From positions 2,258,324 to 2,322,323 of the forward strand of contig NZ_KB849283.1 in assembly GCF_000368145.1 (NCBI RefSeq): a stretch of DNA of 64,000 bases. The letters run 5' to 3'. The notes beneath the pieces were generated by a model. The model saw only the letters and a program-made list of their open reading frames with translations. It had not been told where the DNA came from and did no database searches. The DNA is from Acinetobacter guillouiae CIP 63.46. Lineage in GTDB: Bacteria; Pseudomonadota; Gammaproteobacteria; Pseudomonadales; Moraxellaceae. Position numbers and translations under genes: made by a program. Positions 39,485 to 48,613 of the stretch are shown one piece after another (position 1 is the stretch's first letter; the number at the start of each line of letters is the position of its first letter).

Positions 39485-39499
39485 TACTCCCCTACAGTA
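39485..39499. promoter_or_regulatory. Probable DmeR/RcnR-type operator
   Basis: TACTCCCCTACAGTA contains TACT and AGTA flanking a C tract, as in the G/C-tract operators of RcnR-family repressors. It lies midway between the divergent dmeF and dmeR starts. Confidence 0.65.
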
Positions 39500-39522
39500 T
39501 ATTTAGTTTGGACAGAAATGCT

Positions 39523-39789
39523 ATGTCTCATTTGCATCAAGACAAAAAAATTTTAAATCGGGTTAAGCGTATTCAAGGACAAATCAACGCCGTTGAGCAG
39601 AGTTTGGCCGACCCTAACAAATCATGCATAGAAGTACTGCAACAGGTCGCTGCAGTCCGTGGTGCTGTGAATGGATTAATGAATCAATTGATTGAAGCAC
39701 ATCTAAAAGAGCATGTAATCAAAGATAAAGATGCGATTAATAAAGAAGAGTTAAAAGAGTTTTTAGCATTACTCAGCCGCTATCAATAA
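39523..39789 (+). CDS. dmeR: RcnR/FrmR-family metal-sensing repressor (DmeR-like)
   Basis: This 88-residue all-helical repressor starts MSHLHQDKKILNRVKRIQGQINAVEQ and has SCIEVLQQVAAVRGAVNGLM. The His after Ser at the N-terminus, the Cys at about 35 and the late His 60 (EAHLKEHV) match the Ni/Co ligands of RcnR. The 21 extra N-terminal codons of the frame are not conserved-looking, so the start at 39523 is used. Confidence 0.9.
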   Translation: MSHLHQDKKILNRVKRIQGQINAVEQSLADPNKSCIEVLQQVAAVRGAVNGLMNQLIEAHLKEHVIKDKDAINKEELKEFLALLSRYQ

Positions 39790-39867
39790 AATGACATGAT
39801 AAAAAATCTCTTTTCAATTTTTATAGACTTGATATGATGAGTACATCTTTATTGCTTAATAGTTTAT

Positions 39868-40080
39868 ATGCGACCCCGAATACGTAAGTTTTTAACTTCT
39901 CTTTATTCAACTCCAGATTCAAAAGCGCTCGAAATAAAGTTCAATTTAAGTCATCACTGTGACTTTGAACTTTTTAAAAGGTTTAAAAAAACCAACTGCC
40001 AAAGCATAAAAAATGCGATTCACAGTATCCTTTATGAGCGAGGCTATACAACTGCCGAAATCTCCGTATTAACAAACTAA
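39868..40080 (+). CDS. Small basic protein, unknown
   Basis: This 70-residue protein has a basic N-terminus (MRPRIRKFL) and a helical C-terminus (SIKNAIHSILYERGYTTAEI). Its frame is followed at once by a terminator hairpin (40093-40113), which supports a transcript. No motif was recognised. Confidence 0.45.
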   Translation: MRPRIRKFLTSLYSTPDSKALEIKFNLSHHCDFELFKRFKKTNCQSIKNAIHSILYERGYTTAEISVLTN

Positions 40081-40092
40081 TTTTTAAAGTTA

Positions 40093-40119
40093 GCCTCATA
40101 CTTTGTATGGGGCTTTTGC
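40093..40119 (+). terminator. Terminator after the 70-residue gene
   Basis: GCCTCATAC and GTATGGGGC (one G-U pair) form a 9-bp stem with a TTT loop and a CTTTT tail. Confidence 0.7.
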
Positions 40120-40154
40120 ATTAATGATTACATTACTATTTTATTTCAACTCAT

Positions 40155-40180
40155 AAAAAAGAGGTCTTTTGACCTCTTGT
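40155..40180 (-). terminator. Terminator after the YHYH microprotein gene
   Basis: AAGAGGTC and GACCTCTT pair around TTTT; the minus strand continues into a T run. Confidence 0.75.
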
Positions 40181-40185
40181 AGACT

Positions 40186-40311
40186 TTAATGACAGTGGTA
40201 ATCACCTGTTTTGCTGTTAGTATGGCAACCTTGTTTATTTGTACCACCCGAATGCGCATTTGTATAAGTTACAAACATTCCCAGCACACAAACTAAAACT
40301 ATTTTTTTCAT
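40186..40311 (-). CDS. YHYH-type secreted microprotein
   Basis: This 41-residue protein starts MKKIVLVCVLGMFVTYTNA, a signal peptide, followed by a mature peptide HSGGTNKQGCHTNSKTGDYHCH. The Gly-Cys-His and Asp-Tyr-His-Cys-His elements match the YHYH domain seen in short secreted proteins. With 4 His and 2 Cys in 22 mature residues it could bind metal in the periplasm. The start has GGGGAAG about 10 bp upstream, and a terminator follows. Confidence 0.75.
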   Translation of the reverse strand: MKKIVLVCVLGMFVTYTNAHSGGTNKQGCHTNSKTGDYHCH

Positions 40312-40388
40312 TTTTGTATCTTCCCCGAGTTGAATAAAACTTTTAGATTATAGAATAACCAAGTTCCTTTTTTTTATTAGAATATATT

Positions 40389-40817
40389 TCAAGCAACCTC
40401 TAAATAGATCATGTAAACAACGATATATCTTAAAAATTTAGCCGTGAAAACCAAAATTATAAATGTAGTAAATTTTTCCTTTAAAACTCCACTGACTAAC
40501 GTAATTGGATCACCAATCACAGGCACCCAACTGAGTAATAACATGGGTGAACCATACTTTGCATATAAGATTTGAGCCTTTAATAAATGCTTCTCTGATA
40601 CTGGAAACCAACGCTTGTCTTTATAGACTTCTAGCTTGATACCCAACCACCAGTTCACACAAGAACCAAGTACATTCCCAACTGTTGCTACAAGTATGAG
40701 CAACAGCTCAGAATGCCGACCTAACAGAAAAAAGCCTGTTAACACTGTCTCAGATTGCAGGGGCAATAGTGTTGCTGCACCAAAGGCACTTAAAAATAAT
40801 AAAACATAGGCCATCAT
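40389..40817 (-). CDS. YqaA/DedA-like membrane protein
   Basis: This 142-residue membrane protein has about four helices and the SNARE-associated/DedA-type motif LLSWVPVIGDPITLVSGVLKEKF, preceded by LVATVGNVLGSCVNWWLG. The family is linked to lipid scrambling and metal sensitivity. It begins at the base after the upstream MFS gene's stop codon, so they are translationally coupled. Confidence 0.85.
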   Translation of the reverse strand: MMAYVLLFLSAFGAATLLPLQSETVLTGFFLLGRHSELLLILVATVGNVLGSCVNWWLGIKLEVYKDKRWFPVSEKHLLKAQILYAKYGSPMLLLSWVPVIGDPITLVSGVLKEKFTTFIILVFTAKFLRYIVVYMIYLEVA

Positions 40818-42125
40818 TTATTTCGGCCATCTTTGATGGTTTTCATCTATCACATAGTCATGTGAATGCTTTCCATCATGGTTGTGACTGAGTAGATGTT
40901 CATGATCCACAGGTAAATCATCATGTGAATGTACGATTACGGATTCATCTTGTTTTGGCCAAATCATAAAGGCAATACTCATTGCTACTAGAGCAATGAC
41001 CGCCATAGGCACAAATGTAAAGAGTGTTCCAAAATTGGTACTCAGCCAACCCACTAAAGGGTAAGCTATCAACCAGCATGCGTGTGAAAAAGCGAACTGC
41101 GCGGCAAATAATGAAGTTCTATTTTCACTAGATGCAGATTTACGAATTAACCGACCTGTAGGTGTTTGAGATACTGAGTAACCTATTCCCAAGACAAACC
41201 ATAAAACTAATAGTCCGTTGTATGAGTTAATAAAAAACCCACTGAATAAGCCAACGACTAATACAGCTGTGCCGCTCAGCATCACAGCTCGATCGTTAAA
41301 TTTATCCAGAACATTAGGCAATATAAATGCCGAGAGCATAGACCCTAAGCCAAACAAGCCAAAGGCCCAAGTGGAGGCATGTTCATTTAGCTTAAAGGTT
41401 GATTGAACGAGTACAACCGTATTTACAATCACTACAGCACTGGCTGACGCAATCGCAAGGTTTAACGCTAGGAGTGCCTTTAAACGCGGAGTATTAAAAT
41501 AAATTTTTGTCCCCTGCTTTATTCTGTAATACACCCCTTTAAATACAGGTACTTTAGCAGCAGGCAATTTTGCACTGACAACAAAAAGTGCTGAACCAAT
41601 AAAGCCAATGACTGTGCCTAAAAATAGATTGTGATAGCTTATAAATCCAAGTAAAAATCCTGCCAACATTGGGCTAATAATATTCTCTAAATCATAAGCC
41701 AAACGAGAAAGAGACAAGGCATTGGTATAATCTTTTTCTTCAGGCAATACATCAGGAATCATGGCCTGAAAAGTAGGTGTGAATGCAGCTGATGCAGATT
41801 GCAGAATAAAAATTAGAATATAGATTTGCCAAATTTGGGTCACAAAAGGCAGGCATAAAGCAGTTAAAGCACGGATGATATCCAACCCCACTAAAACTTT
41901 TTTACGTGGCAGCCTTTCTGCAAATGCTGAAGCAATAGGTGCTACCCCAATATAAGCAATCATCTTTATCGCCAATGCTATGCCTAAGACCTGAGCAGCC
42001 TCCCCTTTAGCAATATCATACGCCTGTAAAGCCAAAGCAATCGTAATCAGCCCAGTTCCAATAAGCGCAATGACTTGAGCTAAGAACAAATGCCTATACG
42101 TTGTATTTTTTAAAACTTCTAGCAT
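40818..42125 (-). CDS. MFS metal exporter with His-rich tail (NreB-like)
   Basis: This 435-residue MFS protein has twelve predicted helices and a cytoplasmic C-terminal tail carrying about ten His and Asp residues (HSHDDLPVDHEHLLSHNHDG). This is the pattern of NreB/NrsD nickel exporters. It lies 95 bp downstream of the RND gene cluster, beyond a hairpin, so it probably has partial or separate expression. Confidence 0.82.
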   Translation of the reverse strand: MLEVLKNTTYRHLFLAQVIALIGTGLITIALALQAYDIAKGEAAQVLGIALAIKMIAYIGVAPIASAFAERLPRKKVLVGLDIIRALTALCLPFVTQIWQIYILIFILQSASAAFTPTFQAMIPDVLPEEKDYTNALSLSRLAYDLENIISPMLAGFLLGFISYHNLFLGTVIGFIGSALFVVSAKLPAAKVPVFKGVYYRIKQGTKIYFNTPRLKALLALNLAIASASAVVIVNTVVLVQSTFKLNEHASTWAFGLFGLGSMLSAFILPNVLDKFNDRAVMLSGTAVLVVGLFSGFFINSYNGLLVLWFVLGIGYSVSQTPTGRLIRKSASSENRTSLFAAQFAFSHACWLIAYPLVGWLSTNFGTLFTFVPMAVIALVAMSIAFMIWPKQDESVIVHSHDDLPVDHEHLLSHNHDGKHSHDYVIDENHQRWPK

Positions 42126-42176
42126 TTTTGGGCCCCCTTTTAGAACCTATTTTTTATTTCAAAAATCAATGCCAAT

Positions 42177-42214
42177 TAAAATCTCCTTGGATTTTATTCC
42201 AAGGAGATTTTTTT
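42177..42214 (-). terminator. Terminator of the RND metal efflux operon
   Basis: AATCTCCTTGGA-type arms pair with TCCAAGGAGATT across a short AT loop; the stem is about 11 bp. T runs occur on the plus side and a shorter one on the minus side. Confidence 0.7.
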
Positions 42215-42219
42215 AAAGC

Positions 42220-42867
42220 TTAAAAGACTTTCTTCATATCACTGAATTGGCCTTCAACTTCCAATGTCACTGAAACAGGACTTTCAGTTCTATTACGCCA
42301 GAACCAGCCGTGTTTACCATCAAAAGCTGCTGTTAATGTACCTGTTTGCTGAGTTTCATTACGTCCTTTGCCATAACCATGGTAAAAGCCCTTAGGAGCG
42401 CTCACTGGATCACCATGCGTGTCATAATTTAGACCACCGCCTGATGTTGTCCATTTAAAATTCACGCTAGCACTTTCCGGCATCGCCAACTTAATTTCAG
42501 TGGCTTGTCCGGGCTTCAACTCAACTGTCATCTGTTGCTTTTGAATTGCAGGCATTAGCATTTTTTCTGCTTCACCAATTGGCATAGATGATTGAATATT
42601 AGGGTCACTTGCAGCTTCACTCGATATCGTGTTTGAAACTGCCTCTCCCATACCATTTTCAGACTCTTGAGCCAAAGATTGCTTAATTTCACCCATCGTT
42701 GTTAAGCCTAGAACTTTACCAACCCCAGTAGGATCAATATTGTATTCAGCTGGCATAACAACTGTAACTAAGACAACTGCAGCACTCACTGCAGCGATAA
42801 TGGTTGATTTAACAAGTTTCTTTGCAGAAGGTAATTCAACATCTTGTGGAATTTGAGCGTTGTACAT
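42220..42867 (-). CDS. Membrane-anchor protein of metal efflux clusters
   Basis: This 215-residue protein has one N-terminal helix (LVKSTIIAAVSAAVVLVTVVMPAEYNIDPTG) and a periplasmic domain with KFNFKWT-like VNFKWTTSGGGLNYDTHGD and KHGWFWRNRTESPVSVTLEVEG. Similar proteins are labelled transmembrane anchor protein and occur next to HupE/UreJ and CzcCBA genes. Its role is unknown. It is 12 bp after the HupE-like gene. Confidence 0.7.
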   Translation of the reverse strand: MYNAQIPQDVELPSAKKLVKSTIIAAVSAAVVLVTVVMPAEYNIDPTGVGKVLGLTTMGEIKQSLAQESENGMGEAVSNTISSEAASDPNIQSSMPIGEAEKMLMPAIQKQQMTVELKPGQATEIKLAMPESASVNFKWTTSGGGLNYDTHGDPVSAPKGFYHGYGKGRNETQQTGTLTAAFDGKHGWFWRNRTESPVSVTLEVEGQFSDMKKVF

Positions 42868-42879
42868 ATTTGAAAATCC

Positions 42880-43593
42880 TTATTGAGTAACGAAGCCAGT
42901 AAGCTGAAAGCCCACAAGTAAAAAGCCAAGGAACATTAAAAAAACGTTGCTTTGATAAGCTGTTTTGAAGAAATACGGCGTTTTTCGCCACATTGTCATC
43001 AACAGCAAAATCATCGCTAAAGCCATAAATTGACCAAACTCTACCCCGACATTAAATGCAATGAGGTTTGCCAATAGACCATCTGCCGAAACTTCATACT
43101 CTTGAATTTTTACCGCTAAACCGAAGCCATGAATCAGACCAAAAATTAACGTCGCTGCTTTAGTGTTGGGCTGGAAACCAAACCAACGCTGATATGCACC
43201 TAAATTATCCAAAGCTTTATAAACAATAGAAAAACCAATAATTGCATCAATAATGTATGCATTCATGGAAATGTTGTAATACACCCCAATCAGCATTGTC
43301 ACAGAGTGACCAATCGCAAAAAGGCTGACATATAAGCCAATATCTTTCATGCGATATAAGAAAAAGATAATCCCGACGAGGAACAGCAAATGGTCATAAC
43401 CTGTAACCATGTGCTTTGCACCAAGGTAAATAAAGGGAATGATGTGTACCCCATAAATTTCTTGAATATAGCCTTTGTCACCTTCTGCCACGCCATGGGC
43501 AAAAAGTGCAGGACTCATCAAAACAGCACTTAAAGTAATCAATAACTTTAAAAATGCCTTGAGTCTCACCCATTGTGGAAAAATAAATTGCAT
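42880..43593 (-). CDS. HupE/UreJ-family membrane protein
   Basis: This protein of about 237 residues has a signal-like first helix and six further helices. It contains MVTGYDHLLFLVGIIFFLY and SLFAIGHSVTMLIG, the histidine motifs of the HupE/UreJ family, whose members bind or import nickel and cobalt. ATG 43593 is chosen over TTG 43602. It is inside the RND operon. Confidence 0.85.
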   Translation of the reverse strand: MQFIFPQWVRLKAFLKLLITLSAVLMSPALFAHGVAEGDKGYIQEIYGVHIIPFIYLGAKHMVTGYDHLLFLVGIIFFLYRMKDIGLYVSLFAIGHSVTMLIGVYYNISMNAYIIDAIIGFSIVYKALDNLGAYQRWFGFQPNTKAATLIFGLIHGFGLAVKIQEYEVSADGLLANLIAFNVGVEFGQFMALAMILLLMTMWRKTPYFFKTAYQSNVFLMFLGFLLVGFQLTGFVTQ

Positions 43594-43611
43594 GTAAATC
43601 AAACTCCAAAG

Positions 43612-43971
43612 TTAACTAAAAAGAAAAGTTTCTAGCGATGTTTTGGGAGGTTTGAAAATACGACTGATCATGAGATAGAGATAATTTTTCACTCTATCCA
43701 GGATCAAAATAAAGGCTAAAGTAAATAACAAAGTCATCGATTGACCAGACTGATATTCACCAAAATGCTCATGAAAATTATCATGATGAATATGGTTTTG
43801 CTTTTGATGCACATCATGAAAATGTACACTTTCAAACTCATAAACCGCATGTTCTTGGTATGCAGTCTCTGCATTGTGCGTATTAAAATGCAGGCATAGT
43901 GCAAGACTGATGATGCAGACGAACCACATCATCAAATTTCTAAACTTTCTATCTCTCACTATGCCTATCAT
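43612..43971 (-). CDS. His-rich membrane protein in RND operon, unknown
   Basis: This 119-residue protein has an N-terminal helix (MMWFVCIISLALCLHF), a periplasmic loop with about eleven His (VHFHDVHQKQNHIHHDNFHEHFGEY in part), and a second hydrophobic segment near TLLFTLAFILILDRV. The layout resembles small periplasmic metal-sensing proteins of czc systems, and the gene at 49859 has the same layout. It is between the RND pump and HupE genes. Confidence 0.65.
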   Translation of the reverse strand: MIGIVRDRKFRNLMMWFVCIISLALCLHFNTHNAETAYQEHAVYEFESVHFHDVHQKQNHIHHDNFHEHFGEYQSGQSMTLLFTLAFILILDRVKNYLYLMISRIFKPPKTSLETFLFS

Positions 43972-43979
43972 TGTTTCAC

Positions 43980-46900
43980 CTAGGCTTCTTGCTGCTCAGA
44001 AAAATCATCTGATTGCTTTTTACGTCCTTGGTTAAACCAAACGTATAGCGTAGGCAAAATAATCAACGTCAATAAGGTCGAAGATAAGATTCCGCCAATC
44101 ACAACAGTCGCAATTGGTCGTTGCACTTCAGAGCCAATCCCAACATTCAATGCCATAGGGATGAAACCTAAAGATGCCACTAAAGCCGTAATTAATACTG
44201 GGCGAAGTCGTTCCAATGCACCGTGTCTAACAGCTTCGAGTAGTCCTTCACCTTGATCTCTAAATCTCTGGATTGCAGACACTAGAACTAAGCCATTCAG
44301 TACAGCTACACCCGACAGTGCAATAAAACCAACGGCTGCAGAGATAGAGAATGGGATATCACGTAAGGCTAAGGCAATCACACCGCCCGTTAAGGCAAAT
44401 GGCACACCCGTAAAGACCAGCACGCTATTTCTGACATTTCCTAATGCCATATAGATCATGGCAAAAATTAAGATCAAAGCGAGAGGTACAACAATCATTA
44501 GACGATTTGAAGCTGATTCCATTTGTTCAAATGTACCGCCCCATGTCAGCCAATAGCCTTCAGGTAATTTAAAGTCAGCATTCAACTTAGTCTGTGCTTC
44601 TTCGATATAGCTACCAATATCTGTACCACGGACGTTCGCTGTAATCACAATTCGGCGTTTACCGTTTTCACGTGAAATTTGGTTTGGACCCTGAACATTT
44701 TTCAATTCGATCAGTTCAGATAAAAGTACGCTTGAACCATCAGGCAAATTCACTGGAACTTGATAAAGCTTTTCTAAATCCGTAACAGAGTTTTGGTCCA
44801 TTCGAACCACAATATCGAACTTACGATCTCCCTCAAAAACCTTACCTGCTGTTTGCCCCGTAATCAGACTGGATACTTGCTTTTGTACATCTTCAGCATC
44901 AAGACCGTAGTTGGCGATCATGTCTTTTTTAAGTTCAACAGAGACCATTGGAAGCCCACTCATCTGTTCAACTTTTAAGTCGGCTGTTCCATTCACACCT
45001 TCTAAAATTTTCGCTGCAGCATTTGCAGATTCAAGCAACTGATCTAAATCATCACCATAAATCTTCACTGCAACATCTGTACGGACACCTGAAATCAGTT
45101 CGTTAAAACGCATTTGAATCGGCTGAGTGAACTCATAGTTGTTGCCATAAACGCCTTTTGCCACACGTTCAATATCGGCAACGATAGCTGATTTTTCCTT
45201 GTCAGGATTCGGCCATTCGCTACGTGGTTTCAATATCACAAAATTATCAGCGACGTTTGGTGGAACTGGGTCAGTCGCAATTTCAGCTGTCCCCACTTTG
45301 GCAAACATGGTTTTCACTTCAGGAATTTTGACGATTTCTTTTTCAAGCGCATACTGCATTTCAACAGCTTGAGTTAAAGAAGTTCCAGGAATTCGAAGTG
45401 CATGTAATGCCACATCACCTTCATCTAATGAGGGAATAAATTCGGAACCTAAACGAGTTGAAAGACTCGCACTGAATACAAAGAAAATTGCTACGAACGC
45501 GATCAGCTTATAACGATGACTCAAAGACCAATCTAAAATTGGGCTATAAACTTTCTTAATGAAATGAACAATCTTCGATTCCTCTTCCTTAATTTCGCCT
45601 GTCGTGACCAAAGCCACCATTGCAGGAACAAAAGTAATCGAAAGAACCATTGCAGCCACGAGAGCCATAACAACTGTAGCTGCCATCGGTGTAAACATCT
45701 TGCCTTCAACACCAGTAAGCGTCATGACAGGCAGATACACTAAGATAATGATCAATTGACCATAAAGAATCGCTTTTCGAGATTCTCTAGTTGCTTCAAA
45801 TACGGTAATAAAACGTTCTTTACGCGTCAGAATCCGACCCAACTCTTTTTGCTTCATCGCTAATTTTGCAAGTGAAGCTTCAACAATAACGACAGCACCA
45901 TCGACAATGATCCCGAAATCTAGCGCCCCTAAACTCATTAAGTTTGCACTTATTCGTTGATTCACCATGCCAGTAATGGTCATGAGCATAGATAAAGGAA
46001 TCACCATCGCAGTGATGAGCGCTGCACGGAAATGTCCAAGGAATAAGAAGAGAACAACAATAACGAGGATTGCACCTTCAAGAAGGTTTTTCTTTACTGT
46101 GTCTATCGTTGCATCAACCAAAGTTGTACGGTTATAAACGGCTTTCGCCTCAACACCGTCTGGCAATGACTCTTGGACTTTTTGTAACTTTTGATCTACT
46201 GCGTGAGCAACATTTCGCGAGTTTTCACCAATCAGCATAAATGCAGTACCTAGGACAATTTCTTGCCCATCTTTAGTTGCTGCACCTGTACGTAGCTCGT
46301 GACCAATTGATATTTTTGCCACATCCTTCAATCGAAGAATGTAACCGCTACTTGCCGTAATCGGGATATTTTGAATTTGCTCAATTGAGTTAATTTGAGA
46401 ATCCGAGCGAATCAAATACTGCTCACCATTCTTCTCAATATAACCAGACCCTTTGTTCATGCTATTTTTAGAAATAGCATCCAAGATATCCTGCTGATCT
46501 AAGCCAATGCTGCGTAAATATGCATAATCCGGCTGTACCACGAATTGTTTTAAATAACCGCCAATGGTATTGATTTCATTCACACCTTCAACATTTCGAA
46601 GCTGTGGTTTAATCACCCAATCTTGCAAGGTTCTTAATTCAGTCGGTGATAATGGGTTTGGATTATCTTTTGCGTTCTCAACGGTGTACATAAAGATTTC
46701 GCCAAGCCCTGTTGAAACAGGTCCCATTGAAGTCGATATGCCACCCGGAAGTGTTGATGTGACTCCTTGCAACTTTTCATTCACAAGTTGTCGAGCAAAA
46801 TAGATATCCGTGCCTTCCTTGAAAATCGCCGTAACCTGAGATAAACCATATCTCGATACAGAACGTGTGTATTCCAGATTAGGAATACCAGCCAAAGCCG

Positions 46901-47111
46901 TTTCAATTGGATAGGTCACTTGTGACTCCATCTCCATTGGAGATAAGCCTTGCGCTTCACTATTGATTTGGACTTGTACATTGGTAATGTCAGGTACAGC
47001 ATCAATCGGCAGTTTAAAATAGTTATAAACGCCAAATGCACCGATAAACAGAAAGACAATCAGTACAAGCCATCGATTCTTGATCGAGAGCTTAACAATT
47101 TGATCAAACAT
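43980..47111 (-). CDS. czcA: CzcA/CusA-family heavy-metal RND pump
   Basis: This 1043-residue inner-membrane proton antiporter forms the motor of a tripartite metal efflux system. It starts MFDQIVKLSIKNRWLVLIVF with FKLPIDAVPDITNVQVQIN typical of CzcA. In the fourth helix LGALDFGIIVDGAVVIVEASL carries the two acidic residues used for proton transfer and a Glu-Ala in place of the common Glu-Asn. It has two periplasmic repeats and twelve helices. The surrounding Ni/Co genes suggest nickel/cobalt/cadmium rather than copper. The substrate is not certain. Confidence 0.93.
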   Translation of the reverse strand: MFDQIVKLSIKNRWLVLIVFLFIGAFGVYNYFKLPIDAVPDITNVQVQINSEAQGLSPMEMESQVTYPIETALAGIPNLEYTRSVSRYGLSQVTAIFKEGTDIYFARQLVNEKLQGVTSTLPGGISTSMGPVSTGLGEIFMYTVENAKDNPNPLSPTELRTLQDWVIKPQLRNVEGVNEINTIGGYLKQFVVQPDYAYLRSIGLDQQDILDAISKNSMNKGSGYIEKNGEQYLIRSDSQINSIEQIQNIPITASSGYILRLKDVAKISIGHELRTGAATKDGQEIVLGTAFMLIGENSRNVAHAVDQKLQKVQESLPDGVEAKAVYNRTTLVDATIDTVKKNLLEGAILVIVVLFLFLGHFRAALITAMVIPLSMLMTITGMVNQRISANLMSLGALDFGIIVDGAVVIVEASLAKLAMKQKELGRILTRKERFITVFEATRESRKAILYGQLIIILVYLPVMTLTGVEGKMFTPMAATVVMALVAAMVLSITFVPAMVALVTTGEIKEEESKIVHFIKKVYSPILDWSLSHRYKLIAFVAIFFVFSASLSTRLGSEFIPSLDEGDVALHALRIPGTSLTQAVEMQYALEKEIVKIPEVKTMFAKVGTAEIATDPVPPNVADNFVILKPRSEWPNPDKEKSAIVADIERVAKGVYGNNYEFTQPIQMRFNELISGVRTDVAVKIYGDDLDQLLESANAAAKILEGVNGTADLKVEQMSGLPMVSVELKKDMIANYGLDAEDVQKQVSSLITGQTAGKVFEGDRKFDIVVRMDQNSVTDLEKLYQVPVNLPDGSSVLLSELIELKNVQGPNQISRENGKRRIVITANVRGTDIGSYIEEAQTKLNADFKLPEGYWLTWGGTFEQMESASNRLMIVVPLALILIFAMIYMALGNVRNSVLVFTGVPFALTGGVIALALRDIPFSISAAVGFIALSGVAVLNGLVLVSAIQRFRDQGEGLLEAVRHGALERLRPVLITALVASLGFIPMALNVGIGSEVQRPIATVVIGGILSSTLLTLIILPTLYVWFNQGRKKQSDDFSEQQEA

Positions 47112-47123
47112 AGTCGCTACCCC

Positions 47124-48602
47124 TTAGTGATCATGAGTAGCGCCAGATTTACCCAGCTCTGCTTTTAATAAATAGGAATTGCCTGCTGCATACACCTGAC
47201 CTGCTTTAAGACCAGATTTCACCTCAACAAAACCGTTATATTTATCGCCTAGTTCTAAAGGACGTGCTTCAAAGTCATTTCCTACACGGATAAATACCAC
47301 ATCCCAATCACGGAAGTTTTGTAATGCATCTTCACGCACAACCATGGCTTTCGTGCTTTGATTTTCAAATATTTGTGCGGTAACAAGCTGACCAGAACGC
47401 CATTTAAATTGGTTCGCAATTTCAATAAAGACTTGAGCAGTACGTGTTTTCGGATCAATCACATCACTAATGTATTTAATCTTACCCAGTGCTTCCTCCG
47501 TACTTTCCTGTACTTGAGGTTTAACGGTTACTTTTGCATTTGGATTAATTGCATTCAGCTTATCAGCCGGCACATTGACCACTGCAAGCAACTGTGAAGT
47601 ATTGGCAATTTTAAAGAGTGGTGAAGCTGGTGTTACATTTGAACCAACCGCAGCAAGCACTTGTAAAACTGTGCCCGACATTGCTGCTCTTACCTCAATC
47701 GTTCCATTACCTGAACCACCGTAAGAGCTGATTAAGCTATTCAGCTCATTAGCACGAGTCTGTGCATCATCGTATTCACGTTTTGCATTGATATAGTCAA
47801 TTTCAGGCGATACACGTTTTTGAAATAATGCGCGTTCCTGTTCCATTTTTTTGCGAGAAAACTGCAAATTATCCAAAGCAATAGATCGCTCAGCATTTAA
47901 ACGGATCAGATCTTGGCTTTGAACAGTCGCTAACAGATCACCTTGGCTGACTTTATCACCAATCGTTCGATAAGTTTTGATTAGTGTTCCGCTTGCTTTA
48001 GGTGTAATAAAACTTTCAAAATTATCGGGAAATTTAAGCTCGCCTTTGAGCTCAAGCGCATTCTCAAAAGTCATAGGTTCAACTTTAAGAAGTTCTAAAC
48101 CGCTGCTTTTGATACTGCTATCCAGCATCGTTACACGGCCTTCTTTGGTATCCCATTTCCAGCTGTGTTTCTTGCCTTGATAATCAACATTTATCACCAT
48201 CAAGAACGAATGCGGTTCATAAACAATTTCATCGCCAATCAAGTAATCACTTTCAGGTTTGAAGCGAATGGTTTGCTCAGCATCTAAACGCTTAATAAAA
48301 ATATTCGCGTTAATCTCACTCGGCTTTAAAGGCTGATCTTTGTAGTAGCCATAGACACGTAAATGCGGCTCTACACCTTCTTCAAAAATTTTTACCTCTG
48401 CCGAAAAGTCTCCATCACGATATAAGCGACCACCATGTGGACCTTTTTCATCACCTGCGACAGCAGCTTTTTCTTCGATAGCTTCACCATGTGCTGAAGA
48501 CGTCTGTGATTTGTTTCCTGTTTTATACCAAGCCAGAGCACACAACATGACAAGTAAAGCTATAACGCCTGTAGCAATTACTGTATTCTTTGGTTTATTC
48601 AT
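47124..48602 (-). CDS. czcB: CzcB-type periplasmic adaptor
   Basis: This 492-residue membrane-fusion protein has an N-terminal anchor helix, an extra domain with GPHGGRLYRDGDFSAEV (metal-binding-looking), then the barrel-sandwich hybrid (TPKASGTLIKTYRTIGDKVSQGDLLATVQS) and a C-terminal beta barrel. It links the RND pump and the outer-membrane channel. It is 12 bp upstream of czcA and 11 bp downstream of the czcC-like gene. The His-rich C-terminus ends GATHDH. Confidence 0.92.
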   Translation of the reverse strand: MNKPKNTVIATGVIALLVMLCALAWYKTGNKSQTSSAHGEAIEEKAAVAGDEKGPHGGRLYRDGDFSAEVKIFEEGVEPHLRVYGYYKDQPLKPSEINANIFIKRLDAEQTIRFKPESDYLIGDEIVYEPHSFLMVINVDYQGKKHSWKWDTKEGRVTMLDSSIKSSGLELLKVEPMTFENALELKGELKFPDNFESFITPKASGTLIKTYRTIGDKVSQGDLLATVQSQDLIRLNAERSIALDNLQFSRKKMEQERALFQKRVSPEIDYINAKREYDDAQTRANELNSLISSYGGSGNGTIEVRAAMSGTVLQVLAAVGSNVTPASPLFKIANTSQLLAVVNVPADKLNAINPNAKVTVKPQVQESTEEALGKIKYISDVIDPKTRTAQVFIEIANQFKWRSGQLVTAQIFENQSTKAMVVREDALQNFRDWDVVFIRVGNDFEARPLELGDKYNGFVEVKSGLKAGQVYAAGNSYLLKAELGKSGATHDH

Positions 48603-48613
48603 ATTCTCTGCCC

